Source of the DNA: Candidatus Nitrosopumilus sp. SW
Lineage (GTDB): Archaea > Thermoproteota > Nitrososphaeria > Nitrososphaerales > Nitrosopumilaceae
DNA: 64,000 bases
NCBI RefSeq assembly: GCF_006740685.1
Contig: NZ_CP035425.1
Location: 225,687 to 289,686 of the forward strand
Direction: 5' to 3'
The notes under the pieces were generated by a model, which saw nothing but the letters and a program-made list of their open reading frames with translations, ran no database searches and was not told the DNA's origin. Shown piece by piece: positions 41,325 to 50,091 of this stretch (position 1 is its first letter; the number at the start of each line of letters is the position of its first letter). Made by a program: the position numbers and the translations under genes.

Positions 41325-42419
41325 TTGGAAACAAGAATCGTTTTCCACATAGATTTTGATTATTTTTATGCTCAGTGTGAAGAGATAAGATCACCAGAAT
41401 TAAAATCAAAACCAGTTTGCGTATGTGTCTTTTCAGACAGAGGGGGAGATAGTGGAGCAATTGCAACTGCAAATTATACTGCAAGAAAGTACGGTGCAAA
41501 ATCTGGAATACCAATAGTCTTTGCTAAAAAAAGATTGGGAGAAAGAAAAGATGCTGTGTTTTTACCCGTAGATTTTGATTACTATTCAGAAATGTCTGAA
41601 AAAGCAATGAAGATCATAGAAGGATTTTCAGATGTTTTTGAATATGTAGGAAGGGATGAAGCATATTTGGATGTGACAAAAAGAACAGAAGGTGATTTTC
41701 ATAAAGCTAGTCATCTGGCACAGCAAATTAAAAATTCCATAAGAGAGAAGACAAAACTTAGTTGTTCAATTGGGATTTCCCCAAATAAATTAATTTCAAA
41801 GATTGCATCAGATTTTCAAAAACCAGACGGACTAACAATAGTTTCACCAGAAAAAATCGAGGAATTTTTAGAATCATTAAAAATAAGAGACATTCCAGGT
41901 ATTGGTAAAAAAACAGAAGAAAGATTTGTTGAAATGAATTTAGAAACAATTGGAGATGTAAAAAAACTGGATGTTTTTACTTTGAATAAAGAGTTTGGAA
42001 GAAAAAGTGGAACTTACATCTACAATGCAGTAAGAGGAATCGATGATGAGCCAGTAAAAAGAAGAGAACCTAGTATTCAACACGGAAAAATTGTTACTCT
42101 AAAAAAAGATTCAAAAGATTACAAATTTCTTTTAGAGAATTTGTCAGAATTATGCAAAGAAGTACATGAGATAATTCAAAAAAAGAATCAAATGTTCAAA
42201 TCAGTTGGAATAAGTTTTGTTCAATCAGATTTATCAAACAAATCAAAATCAAAAATGCTCAGAAATTCTACTATGAGTTTAGAAGAATTAGAAAAAACAG
42301 CAGAACAATTACTAAAAGAAGCACTAGAAAATCAAACAATCACCATCAGACGATTAGGAGTCAAAGTTTCGGAACTTTCAGAGAATCAGGGACAAAGAGA
42401 CATTACGAGTTATTTTTAG
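41325..42419 (+). CDS. dinB: DNA polymerase IV (Y family)
   Basis: 364 aa translesion polymerase. Catalytic acidic motifs FHIDFDYFYAQ and VGRDEAYLDVT, helix-hairpin-helix segment RDIPGIGKKTEERF, and a little-finger domain (about 235-340). The protein ends QGQRDITSYF, a good PIP box for binding the sliding clamp (Q-x-x-I-x-x-Y-F). TTG start; METRIVFHIDFD matches the family opening. Convergent with the thaumarchaeosortase gene (17-base overlap). Confidence 0.95.
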   Translation: METRIVFHIDFDYFYAQCEEIRSPELKSKPVCVCVFSDRGGDSGAIATANYTARKYGAKSGIPIVFAKKRLGERKDAVFLPVDFDYYSEMSEKAMKIIEGFSDVFEYVGRDEAYLDVTKRTEGDFHKASHLAQQIKNSIREKTKLSCSIGISPNKLISKIASDFQKPDGLTIVSPEKIEEFLESLKIRDIPGIGKKTEERFVEMNLETIGDVKKLDVFTLNKEFGRKSGTYIYNAVRGIDDEPVKRREPSIQHGKIVTLKKDSKDYKFLLENLSELCKEVHEIIQKKNQMFKSVGISFVQSDLSNKSKSKMLRNSTMSLEELEKTAEQLLKEALENQTITIRRLGVKVSELSENQGQRDITSYF

Positions 42420-43347
42420 AAATACCATCTCGTTCTTCTTGTTTTTTGAGACGTCTAGATTCTATCAATATGACGACTAGAATGAATGCAAATAACCAAG
42501 GCAGGAACATTATTTCGCCTGCAATTTTGTGATATTCCTCCCAAGCCACAGGGTCAGTTGTTACTTTTAGTGCATACCAAGATAAAGAGAAAATACGAAT
42601 CAAGTTTACAGTAATTGTTCCAATAATACCCAAAACAAAATACATTGATTTTCTTGCTCTAGGGATATTCATCTTGAGCATAAATGCACCAATAACTAAT
42701 GAGAAGATGATAATACTATGAACGCCAGCTGATGGCCAAAATACTTGCAAGGCCATTGAACCATGATCTCCACGTAAGAACATGACATTGTCTCTTGCAA
42801 CAGCAGTACCAAGTTCAAGTACGGTAATCACCCAAACATTAGCTTGTACAAAATATGGAACGATGTATTGTAAAGGACCTAATGTATCATATGGGAAAAA
42901 TGCATCAAGAGATAAAATAATTGCAGTACCAGTTAAGAAAATAGGTCCAGCAGGAGCAATCCTAATCCATCTCTTTCCAAAGAATATAGACAATGTAACA
43001 ACAATAAATATTGCCATGACGATAAAGTCCCACATCCATGTCCAAGAATAGATTAGTTGAACATCAAACTGTTCTGCAGATGTAACAATGTAGTCCCTTA
43101 AACCATATTCTAATGAAATCAGATAAGAGATTGTCAGTAATGCAATAGGAATTACTGCAAGTAAGCGTTTTTTTGAAATTACAATCTTGAGACCAATTAG
43201 TTCAGCTACAACAAAAACAAGTGCAAAGAGATATCCACCTCGACCCTCATTCCAACTCCAAGCTACAGAATCAGGGTATGCGATCATTGAAAATAGAATC
43301 GGACTGGCAATTATCAAAATTCCAGCAATCAAATTCCAATTTTGCAT
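42403..43347 (-). CDS. Thaumarchaeosortase (exosortase/archaeosortase family, Ser type)
   Basis: 314 aa polytopic membrane protein with about nine hydrophobic segments. The conserved exosortase triad positions are visible: WPSAGVHS where the usual motif is A-C-S/T-G-x-x-S, so Ser206 replaces the catalytic Cys; Arg251 in NLIRIFS; His273 in YHKIAGE. Archaeosortases cut C-terminal sorting signals of secreted proteins and attach them to lipid. A Ser-bearing variant is known from thaumarchaea in comparative work. No clear C-terminal sorting-signal protein is visible in the window. Confidence 0.82.
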   Translation of the reverse strand: MQNWNLIAGILIIASPILFSMIAYPDSVAWSWNEGRGGYLFALVFVVAELIGLKIVISKKRLLAVIPIALLTISYLISLEYGLRDYIVTSAEQFDVQLIYSWTWMWDFIVMAIFIVVTLSIFFGKRWIRIAPAGPIFLTGTAIILSLDAFFPYDTLGPLQYIVPYFVQANVWVITVLELGTAVARDNVMFLRGDHGSMALQVFWPSAGVHSIIIFSLVIGAFMLKMNIPRARKSMYFVLGIIGTITVNLIRIFSLSWYALKVTTDPVAWEEYHKIAGEIMFLPWLFAFILVVILIESRRLKKQEERDGISKNNS

Positions 43348-43433
43348 TATGTTAAACTTGAAAAAGGCAAATAAATAGCTCGACTTTGAAAATTTCCTAA
43401 ATTCATTTATTCATAATCAAATGGGAAAAGATG

Positions 43434-43511
43434 CTAATCTTCAGCATCTTCGATTTCATCGGCGTCTGGATCTCGCCTACTTGGCCTAATTGGAACATAA
43501 ATGAATGTCAC
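43434..43511 (-). CDS. Possible 25-aa acidic/basic peptide
   Basis: A GTG frame of 25 codons ending RRDPDADEIEDAED, in a patch notably richer in G+C than its surroundings. The charge pattern (basic then acidic) looks protein-like, and a weak TATA-like stretch lies about 25 bases upstream. It could also be a remnant of a larger gene or chance. The rest of 43348-43589 shows nothing else. Confidence 0.25.
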   Translation of the reverse strand: MTFIYVPIRPSRRDPDADEIEDAED

Positions 43512-43589
43512 ACAAGTAATTCATCAGACTTTAAGATACGTCCAAAGGTTGAAAACGTTTGCCTAAATGGTGATTTCTAATGAATCAAA

Positions 43590-44069
43590 TCAAAGATCAA
43601 ATTTACATTCAGTTTTAAGGGATTTTACAGTTGTAAAATAGGTAATTACTAAAACCCCAATAGCAATTATCCGAAGAGGAATTTCATAATTAGTCAAAAA
43701 TGCAGTTGCAGTTGCACCAACAGAACCAAATGTTGAGATCACTGCAAATCCAATTGGACCACAACTACATGCTCCAGCTGCTGCACCAACAAAAGAACCA
43801 ATAACACCACCACCCATTTTTTTTGTTGAGCTTTTTAGCACACTAATTCTAAAAATATTCATTGGAAGAACTAATGCAGACAATCCAGAAAGAATCACAA
43901 TTAGTGCAAACCCCAATTCAGTCCCAACAGGGAGATGACTTACAACATAAGGTTCTAAGAAAATATACTCAGATATTATCAGTAATCCAATAAGCATTGG
44001 AACGAATATTGCAAAAGAAAGAACGATGTATTTAGGATTTGAAAAAACAAATTTTATTGTACTTGCCAT
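43590..44069 (-). CDS. Four-helix membrane protein with CSC motif, DsbA partner candidate
   Basis: 159 aa with about four membrane helices (IVLSFAIFVPMLIGLLIIS, LGFALIVILSGLSALVL, GVIGSFVGAAAGACSCGPIG, IPLRIIAIGVLVITY). Helix three holds a Cys-x-Cys in GACSCGPIGF, the only cysteines besides one at the C-terminus. The gene starts immediately after the dsbA-like stop (no gap), so the pair is co-translated. Reoxidation of DsbA or another electron-transfer role is an inference; it is not a recognisable DsbB or VKOR. Confidence 0.7.
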   Translation of the reverse strand: MASTIKFVFSNPKYIVLSFAIFVPMLIGLLIISEYIFLEPYVVSHLPVGTELGFALIVILSGLSALVLPMNIFRISVLKSSTKKMGGGVIGSFVGAAAGACSCGPIGFAVISTFGSVGATATAFLTNYEIPLRIIAIGVLVITYFTTVKSLKTECKFDL

Positions 44070-44738
44070 CTATACCAGTGGATCCAGAACTTGTTTAAAG
44101 ACAGAGAATGGTTGTGCCCCACCAATCTGTTGTTGTCCATCTGGACTTACAATAAAGAATCCAGGAGTTCCTCTTACACCATGATCTCTTGCTTGTTGAG
44201 TGTTATATTGAACACGTTTAGAATATTTTCCAGAATCAAGACAACTCTCAAACAATTCCATATCCAACCCCATTGAAAATGCAAATGCCTTTAGTCTTTC
44301 AGTGTTGGCCCAACCACCATCGATTTTATCTTCTTGTGCATTATACAACATGTCATGATACTCCCAATACTTTCCTTGATCTTCAGCACAGTAAGTTGCT
44401 TGAGCTGCAGGACTTGAATCTCTTCCCAAGAATGCCATATCAACAAAAACCAAGTTAGCTTTTCCAGTGTCAATATAATCACGGGTTATAGCAGGTTTTG
44501 TATTGTGGAACCAATTGTAGCATTGATGGCATTGGTAATCGCCAAATTCAACAATAGTTACAGGTGCAGAAGGGTCACCTAGTATAGGAGAGCCCATTGC
44601 AGTAGAAATAGTTCCATGACTTCTAGTCATGTCAAGATTTACAGTTTCATTAGGAGTAGAAGACAAAGATGCAGCCACTCCAGCAATAATTGCAATAACA
44701 ACGACGCCTATAATCACGCCTTTTTTGTTCATGTTCAA
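44070..44738 (-). CDS. DsbA-like extracytoplasmic thiol-disulfide oxidoreductase
   Basis: 222 aa. N-terminal membrane anchor (VIIGVVVIAIIAGVAASL), then a DsbA/thioredoxin fold with the redox pair in FGDYQCHQCYNW (Cys70, Cys73) and the cis-Pro loop GVRGTPGFFI. One extra Cys lies in QATYCAED and another in FESCLDSG. It is expected to introduce or shuffle disulfides in secreted proteins outside the membrane. Directly followed by the CSC membrane protein gene. Thaumarchaea often have several paralogues. Confidence 0.92.
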   Translation of the reverse strand: MNMNKKGVIIGVVVIAIIAGVAASLSSTPNETVNLDMTRSHGTISTAMGSPILGDPSAPVTIVEFGDYQCHQCYNWFHNTKPAITRDYIDTGKANLVFVDMAFLGRDSSPAAQATYCAEDQGKYWEYHDMLYNAQEDKIDGGWANTERLKAFAFSMGLDMELFESCLDSGKYSKRVQYNTQQARDHGVRGTPGFFIVSPDGQQQIGGAQPFSVFKQVLDPLV

Positions 44739-44763
44739 AAGAAATTAGATGAGTTAAAAAAAC

Positions 44764-44961
44764 TTATTCCAAATTATGAGAAGATTTTCGTTTAAACAGA
44801 TTAGTGAATTTTGCAATTGCAGTATCAATTGGACAAACTTCACATTGAACACCAGATGAGTGGCTGTCTAGATGTTTTTCAAATCGTTCTCTAGATTCAA
44901 ACACAAGATCACATTTTTCACAATAAACCTTTGAAACATTATTTCTTGATGGTTTATCCAT
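44764..44961 (-). CDS. 65-aa C2H2 zinc-finger protein
   Basis: Finger YCEKCDLVFESRERFEKHLD with following SH gives C-x2-C-x12-H-x3-H. A second Cys pair (VQCEVCPID) lies after it and could form part of another site. Ends in a basic tail (FKRKSSHNLE). It is 25 bases before the dsbA-like gene on the same strand, so it probably shares its transcript. Small single-finger proteins recur in this window. Confidence 0.78.
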   Translation of the reverse strand: MDKPSRNNVSKVYCEKCDLVFESRERFEKHLDSHSSGVQCEVCPIDTAIAKFTNLFKRKSSHNLE

Positions 44962-45011
44962 AACAAATTACAGGAATTAGTGCTTATAAAGATCCTGTTG
45001 AAAATCAACAT

Positions 45012-45314
45012 ATGAAAAAAATTCTGGACAAATTTGTAACCGGATTTTTTGTAGTAATATTAGGAGTTGTATGGTATTGTAGTACAAAATTTTACATCAA
45101 ACCAGATAATCATTCAATAGTTGTCTATGATATTTTTGGTAAAGAAGTCAAACTAGATGGAGTGAGAGTTGATTTTAAAACACATAATGTAGCACAAAGT
45201 TACATTTCAGAATATAAAAAAAGATTTCCACATTACAATTTTGCAATGGCAATAGAAGTTCCAGAAATTAGAAAAAATACAATACCTAGAATTTTTAAGA
45301 AGATTCAGAGATAA
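45012..45314 (+). CDS. Membrane-anchored hypothetical, 100 aa
   Basis: One N-terminal membrane helix (FVTGFFVVILGVVWYCSTKF), then a 65-residue soluble part (DNHSIVVYDIFGKEVKLDGV ... IPRIFKKIQR). No known family. Divergent from the C2H2 gene at 44961 and overlapping the end of the convergent zinc-finger gene at 45305 by 10 bases. Confidence 0.65.
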   Translation: MKKILDKFVTGFFVVILGVVWYCSTKFYIKPDNHSIVVYDIFGKEVKLDGVRVDFKTHNVAQSYISEYKKRFPHYNFAMAIEVPEIRKNTIPRIFKKIQR

Positions 45315-45673
45315 TGAATTCTCATATGAGTTTCTAGTTCAACCTGATACTGAGTTACAAATCCGCAATGAGAGCATGAGAACATCTCTTGTTGTGGAGG
45401 AGCTTGTCTTTCAATTACTTTTCCAGATACAGAAGTAATACTTATCATGTTATGATTTCCAATAACAGCAAAATTTCTACCCTCGCCAATGGAATCTAAA
45501 AATTCCTTGATTGCAGTAATTACAGTGTTAGTATCAATTACCTCATCATCTTCTAAAGTAGATAAAGTAAATTGATTATTTTTTAGAGTTGGAATAGCTG
45601 CTACTTGATCTGATACATACACTACAAGTTCATGTTTGATTGAGATCACATCTTTACAATCAACAGTAAGCAT
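45305..45673 (-). CDS. 122-aa protein with C-terminal C2H2 finger
   Basis: Residues 1-85 form a beta/alpha domain with no known match (AAIPTLKNNQFTLSTLEDDE ... FLDSIGEGRNFAVIGNHNMI). Residues about 98-120 are a canonical C2H2 finger (FSCSHCGFVTQYQVELETHM then RIH). The first domain may be a ligand or dimer module and the finger the binding end. Convergent with the 100-aa membrane protein. Confidence 0.78.
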   Translation of the reverse strand: MLTVDCKDVISIKHELVVYVSDQVAAIPTLKNNQFTLSTLEDDEVIDTNTVITAIKEFLDSIGEGRNFAVIGNHNMISITSVSGKVIERQAPPQQEMFSCSHCGFVTQYQVELETHMRIHYL

Positions 45674-45754
45674 GAATATTTTGAGTCAAATCGATATTTT
45701 AGTTTAACAATTATCGAAAATGATTATTATGGTTCAATATGGTGGTTTTTGTAG

Positions 45755-46141
45755 ATGAGTGATTCAGAAACTTTTGGAGTTGAAAAAGGTCACGGTGAAG
45801 AAGTAGTTGCATGGTTAAACGAACATGCAAAATCTCAAAAAATAAAACTTGAGGCAAGACTGTATGGATATACTGTATCTACAAAGAATTTTGGAGAGTT
45901 TGAAATGTTTTCATGGATAGGAGATGTTCAAGTGGCTAGAAAAATGATAATCAAAGTAAGTAAGAGATTCAAAGTCAAAGTTATCGAAGGAGGATACAAA
46001 CCAAAAGAAAAAGTATTCAGTATGAAAAAATTTGATTTTGCCAAAGTCAAAAAAGGAGACAAAACAGTTGGGCAATTAAAATTTGCAGCAACAAGATTTG
46101 GAAATGCTCATTGGGAAATTGAAGAGGAGGAGCGTCATTAG
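45755..46141 (+). CDS. Conserved hypothetical, 128 aa
   Basis: No family recognised. Basic, soluble, alpha/beta pattern: KGHGEEVVAWLNEHAKSQKI, EARLYGYTVSTKNFGEFEMF, then VARKMIIKVSKRFKVKVIEG, and a Lys-rich middle. It starts at ATG 45755 and ends 3 bases before the dehydrogenase gene, so they form one unit. RNA binding is possible from the charge but is unsupported by motif. Confidence 0.7.
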   Translation: MSDSETFGVEKGHGEEVVAWLNEHAKSQKIKLEARLYGYTVSTKNFGEFEMFSWIGDVQVARKMIIKVSKRFKVKVIEGGYKPKEKVFSMKKFDFAKVKKGDKTVGQLKFAATRFGNAHWEIEEEERH

Positions 46142-46144
46142 AAT

Positions 46145-47023
46145 ATGAAAAAAATAGGAATTGTAGGATTGGGAATGCTAGGAAATGCTGTAGCACTACA
46201 TTTGTTAGATTCAGGATTTGAAGTTACAGTGTTCAATAGAAACAAAGACAAAACAATTCATGCAAAAGAAAAAGGTGCAATAGTTGTAAATTCGCCTAAA
46301 GAAGTTGCAGAAAAATCAGATTTAGTAATAATAGTAGTTAAAGATGCAGAAGCAGTAAAACAAGTATCATTTGGAGAGAATGGAATTGTCAAAGGAGATA
46401 ACGAAAGACTAATTGTTGCAGATATGAGTACAATAGACCCCTCAGAATCTAAAAATATTTCAGAAAAGTTTGAGGAATTTAAGATAAACAAATTAGACAT
46501 TCCAGTCATGGGAGGTCCCAATGTAGCAATTACAGGAAATTTAGTCATGATGGCATCAGGAGATAAAGAAAGTTTTGAAGAATGCAAGGAGGTCTTTGAA
46601 AAGATTGCAAACAAAGTCTTTTTCTTGGGAGAAAAGGGAGTTGCACATTCTATCAAGTTAGCCATGAATCTACAAATCACCATGCTTGCACTTGCATTGT
46701 CTGAAGGAATTTTACTAGTCAAAAAAGCAAATGTAGATCCTAGAATTTTTCTTGAGATTTTAAATTCTACTTATTTCAAAACAGGAATGAGTGAAAATAA
46801 GGCTTTCAAAATGATAGATGGAAAATACGAACCAACATTTACACTTGAAAATCTCAAAAAAGACATTACAACAATGACAAATGCTGCAAAAGATCTAGGA
46901 ATCGAATTACCTATGATAAAAAAAGCTGAAGAGGTTTATGAAAATGCAGTAAATGAAGGATTAGGTGGGATCGATTATACAGGAATTATTGAATATATCA
47001 AAAGAATTAATGAAAATAAATAA
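46145..47023 (+). CDS. 3-hydroxyisobutyrate dehydrogenase-family oxidoreductase
   Basis: 292 aa beta-hydroxyacid dehydrogenase. Rossmann GIVGLGMLGNAVALHLLD at the N-terminus with FNRNKDK after beta-2 (Arg/Lys near the cofactor phosphate position suggest NADP), substrate-site DIPVMGGPNVAITGNL, and catalytic Lys in HSIKLAMNLQITML. Candidates are 3-hydroxyisobutyrate, tartronate semialdehyde or succinic semialdehyde/glyoxylate reduction. In a lineage using the 3-hydroxypropionate/4-hydroxybutyrate cycle a semialdehyde role is tempting but unproven. Confidence 0.85.
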   Translation: MKKIGIVGLGMLGNAVALHLLDSGFEVTVFNRNKDKTIHAKEKGAIVVNSPKEVAEKSDLVIIVVKDAEAVKQVSFGENGIVKGDNERLIVADMSTIDPSESKNISEKFEEFKINKLDIPVMGGPNVAITGNLVMMASGDKESFEECKEVFEKIANKVFFLGEKGVAHSIKLAMNLQITMLALALSEGILLVKKANVDPRIFLEILNSTYFKTGMSENKAFKMIDGKYEPTFTLENLKKDITTMTNAAKDLGIELPMIKKAEEVYENAVNEGLGGIDYTGIIEYIKRINENK

Positions 47024-47080
47024 AATTCATGAATGAAATTAAACAAAAATCTATTAAGTCAGTAGCAAAAAAATAACATT

Positions 47081-47842
47081 ATGAGGTTAAATGAGAAAGT
47101 TGCAATTGTCACAGGAGCATCAAGTGACATTGGAAAAGGGATTGCCAAGAAATTTGTTGAAGAAGGAGCAAAAGTGGTTCTTGTTGCAAGGAATTTAGAA
47201 AAATTAGAAAGTGCAAGAAAAGATATAGGAAATGAGGATTCTACAGTCCCCATTACTTGTGATTTAACAGATGAGTCTCAAACATTACAAGTTGTTAATC
47301 AGATCATGGACACATATGGGAAAATAGACATTCTTGTAAATAATGCAGGTGCAATTAATGACCCAGTTCATTTTCATGAAATGCCAAACTCAGAAATTCA
47401 AAAACTCATCAATGTAAACCTGATGGGAGTTTTCAATATGACAAAAGCTGTTTTGACAAAAATGTCAGATGTAAAAAGTGGTTCAATCATAAACATAGGT
47501 TCTATCTCAAGTGAGAGGGCAATTCCACGAGTTCATTTAGCAGTGTATTCAGCCACAAAAGCAGCAATACCCATGTTTACAAAATCAATTGCAGTAGAGT
47601 ATGCAAGAAAAAATATCAGATGCAATTGTGTTAATCCAGGAATAATCAACTCAGGTTCAATCAAACCATATCTTGATGATCCACAAGCAAGAAAAGTACT
47701 TGAAGAAAGATTACCACTTGCAAGGGTCGGAGAACCAGAAGATGTTGCAAACGCAGTAACATACTTGGCTTCAGATGAAGCAAGTTGGGTTACCGGAACA
47801 ATTCTAAATGTTGATGGTGGAAAGACAGCTTCAGAAGGATAG
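47081..47842 (+). CDS. Short-chain dehydrogenase/reductase
   Basis: 253 aa SDR. Cofactor site [19 protein letters not shown] motif [11 protein letters not shown], Ser in GSISSERA and active-site YSATKAA (Tyr-x3-Lys), then the NPGIINSG and ending [14 protein letters not shown] of FabG-like classical SDRs. The substrate is unknown; 3-oxoacyl or alcohol reduction are options. It follows the 3-HIBADH-like gene by 57 bases and overlaps the DUF99 gene by 12 bases at its 3' end. Confidence 0.9.
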   Translation: MRLNEKVAIVTGASSDIGKGIAKKFVEEGAKVVLVARNLEKLESARKDIGNEDSTVPITCDLTDESQTLQVVNQIMDTYGKIDILVNNAGAINDPVHFHEMPNSEIQKLINVNLMGVFNMTKAVLTKMSDVKSGSIINIGSISSERAIPRVHLAVYSATKAAIPMFTKSIAVEYARKNIRCNCVNPGIINSGSIKPYLDDPQARKVLEERLPLARVGEPEDVANAVTYLASDEASWVTGTILNVDGGKTASEG

Positions 47843-48412
47843 ATCTTTCTCAAGTAGTGTTTTTGCCAAAAGTTGAGAGACCCTAATTGGTTCAGGAACA
47901 GAACCATGTAATGTCAAATCATTAAGAAGATGTTTTACTTCATTTAATGTGCACCCTTCTTTTCTAATGTAAACATCATGGGAAGTATTTAGAGTGATTT
48001 TTTCACGTTTACCTAATTTTTCATATTCATTTATCTTGGATTCAAAAGATTTTGGAAAATGGTGTTTTAGTGAATCTTCAATTCCTGAAGAATCATGATA
48101 TGAAACACCAATAATGGGAATTTGTAATGTGTCAAATAGTTTTTTGATGTCAATGATGTTATACATCGAAACAATTAATCCAGAAATCAAAACATAGCTA
48201 ATATCAGGCCTGTTTAAATCACCATACATTTTCAATATCGTATCCGTTGCATCATTTCCTTCCAAAGTAGCACTGCCAAAGACGAATCCATCTATTACAA
48301 AGTCTCGTCTCATTACAACTCCAGAAAAAACGGATTTTACAGAATTTTGTTTAAAGCTCTCAGCAATTGCCAATCCACGTAGGCCTTTTTTTTCAAGATG
48401 AAGAGATCTCAT
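47831..48412 (-). CDS. DUF99-family protein (endonuclease V-related fold)
   Basis: 193 aa archaeal DUF99. Typical segments are HLEKKGLRGLAIAESF, VVMRRDFVIDGFVFGSATLE, GDLNRPDISYVLISGLIVS, LQIPIIGVSYHDSSG and the end SVPEPIRVSQLLAKTL. The fold is related to endonuclease V; activity on DNA or RNA with deaminated bases is proposed, not shown here. Its ATG overlaps the end of the upstream 41-aa membrane microprotein gene by 20 bases. Confidence 0.82.
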   Translation of the reverse strand: MRSLHLEKKGLRGLAIAESFKQNSVKSVFSGVVMRRDFVIDGFVFGSATLEGNDATDTILKMYGDLNRPDISYVLISGLIVSMYNIIDIKKLFDTLQIPIIGVSYHDSSGIEDSLKHHFPKSFESKINEYEKLGKREKITLNTSHDVYIRKEGCTLNEVKHLLNDLTLHGSVPEPIRVSQLLAKTLLEKDLSF

Positions 48413-48518
48413 GGTTGTTTTTCCTCATATATGCACGATAACTCAAGCCGGTGACAAGCATTATGATTCCAGTAACTGCAGACCACATAACAAAAGATGT
48501 AATTTCAGATTCATCCAT
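48393..48518 (-). CDS. 41-aa single-span membrane microprotein
   Basis: ATG-started 41 codons: a short acidic start (MDESEITSF), one membrane helix (VMWSAVTGIIMLVTGLSY) and a basic tail (RAYMRKNNHE). The charge layout places the tail in the cytoplasm. It overlaps the DUF99 start by 20 bases on the same strand, implying co-translation. The strong helix and charge asymmetry favour a real small membrane protein. Confidence 0.6.
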   Translation of the reverse strand: MDESEITSFVMWSAVTGIIMLVTGLSYRAYMRKNNHEISSS

Positions 48519-48612
48519 AAAAAATAAGGGATTTTTAAACATCTAAAGTTTCGGATCAGGAAGACGATAGTATCCCTGAAACATCTAAATAGATTTGATA
48601 TTGTCTAAAATT

Positions 48613-48822
48613 ATGCCTGAATTCACATGTCCAGAATGTGGAAAACGACTATTTCATGAGAATGAAACTACACTAAAAGTAGAAGAAACAATTCATTCAA
48701 AATTCTGTAGAAAAGCAGAAGGTGAAACTCACAGTTACATGCATAGAGATCCAGCACATATGAGTACATTTGATCCTGAAAGAGAAAATGATTCAAATGG
48801 TGTGCCTGTATTAAAAAAATAA
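48613..48822 (+). CDS. 69-aa Cys/His zinc protein
   Basis: Starts MPEFTCPECGKRLFHENE, with CxxC, then a His and Cys later (TIHSKFCRKAE), enough for a treble-clef or C2HC-type zinc site. The His-rich middle (ETHSYMHRDPAHMS) may add ligands. An upstream TTG (48595) would add six residues, but the ATG opening is the family-like one. Alone, 51 bases before the geranylgeranyl reductase gene. Confidence 0.65.
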   Translation: MPEFTCPECGKRLFHENETTLKVEETIHSKFCRKAEGETHSYMHRDPAHMSTFDPERENDSNGVPVLKK

Positions 48823-48873
48823 TTTTTCTCCAGACCTCAAAATTATATCCTAGGTGCTATTGATTCAAACCAA

Positions 48874-50091
48874 TTGTCACATACTTATGATGTAGTTGTT
48901 GTAGGAGGAGGGCCGGCAGGGTCATCAGCTGCATATGCTGCATCAAAGAATGGATTGAAAGTGGCATTAATTGAAAAAGAAGAATCAATTGCAGAATCAG
49001 TTAGAACCAGTGGCGTTACATGGATTCAAAATATCAAAGAGTTTGGAATTCCAGATGATTGTTACAATCCAGTAAAGAATTTTGTATTTTACTCACCAAA
49101 CAACAAAGTAAGTATTGGAGACACTGTTGCTCGTTCTGCAGTACTAGATGTCAGAAAGACGTATCGATGGTTAGCATCTCAAGCAGAAACAGAAGGTACT
49201 GAAACTTTTGTGGATACTTTTGTAAAAGACGCAATCAAAGACGAATCAGGAAAAATTATCGGAGTAAAGGCAATAAGATATGAAAAAGAAATTGAATTTT
49301 ATGGTAAAGTAATCATTGATGCAAGTGGTTTTCAATCAGCAGTTGCAAAATCAATGGGTTTTGTAGAACAATGGGAAAGATTTGGCGCAGGTGCAGAATA
49401 TGAAGCAAAAGTAGAACACGTTCAAGCAGATACATGGTGGTTAATGGTAGGACAGAAGTATTCCCCTGCAGGGTACGCATGGATTTTTCCATTAGGAGAC
49501 AATATTGCAAGAATAGGAGTAGGAATTGGAAAACCAGACTCTCCAGTTGACCCAATAGCCAGATTAAAAGAATTGATCAAAAATAAAGAAGGCCCAATTG
49601 CAGATTTGGGTAAAATCGAACCAATAGAGTTTCACTATGGATTAATTCCAAATGATGGTCTTTCAAGAAAAACTGTTTATGATAATTTGATTCTAGTTGG
49701 AGATTCTGCAGGGCAAGCTAATCCACTAGTTTTGGAAGGAATTCGTTATGCAATAAAATTTGGGAGAATAGCAGGTGAAGTAGCTGCCAAAGCAATCAAA
49801 GCAAATGACACTTCAGAGAAAAAACTATCAGAGTATGAGGACAATTGGAAGAAAGCAATTGAATCTAAAATAAAATCTGCAGGAAAGGTGCAGGACAGAT
49901 GGATTGGATTAACAGATGAAGATTGGGACAAAGAGTTAGACATTATCAGTGAATTAAAGCCTGAAGAATTTTTAGACTTCATCAAAGCAGATTTTGGATT
50001 ATCCAATATGCTAAAACTTGCAACTAGCCATCCAAAACTAGCAGTCAGACAGTTATTTTCCATGATAAAAAAACCAGGTAAGAAAGAGTAA
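48874..50091 (+). CDS. Geranylgeranyl reductase-family flavoprotein
   Basis: 405 aa. FAD site VVVVGGGPAGSSAAYAASKN with VALIEKEE, the PxxYxWxFP-type motif AGYAWIFPLGDNIARIGVG, and LVGDSAGQANPLVLEGIRYA at the second FAD contact. It reduces isoprenoid chains; in archaea the main substrate is digeranylgeranyl glycerophospholipid, yielding saturated membrane lipids. Menaquinone side-chain or other isoprenoid reduction is possible. TTG start. Convergent with the 829-aa secreted protein gene. Confidence 0.9.
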   Translation: MSHTYDVVVVGGGPAGSSAAYAASKNGLKVALIEKEESIAESVRTSGVTWIQNIKEFGIPDDCYNPVKNFVFYSPNNKVSIGDTVARSAVLDVRKTYRWLASQAETEGTETFVDTFVKDAIKDESGKIIGVKAIRYEKEIEFYGKVIIDASGFQSAVAKSMGFVEQWERFGAGAEYEAKVEHVQADTWWLMVGQKYSPAGYAWIFPLGDNIARIGVGIGKPDSPVDPIARLKELIKNKEGPIADLGKIEPIEFHYGLIPNDGLSRKTVYDNLILVGDSAGQANPLVLEGIRYAIKFGRIAGEVAAKAIKANDTSEKKLSEYEDNWKKAIESKIKSAGKVQDRWIGLTDEDWDKELDIISELKPEEFLDFIKADFGLSNMLKLATSHPKLAVRQLFSMIKKPGKKE

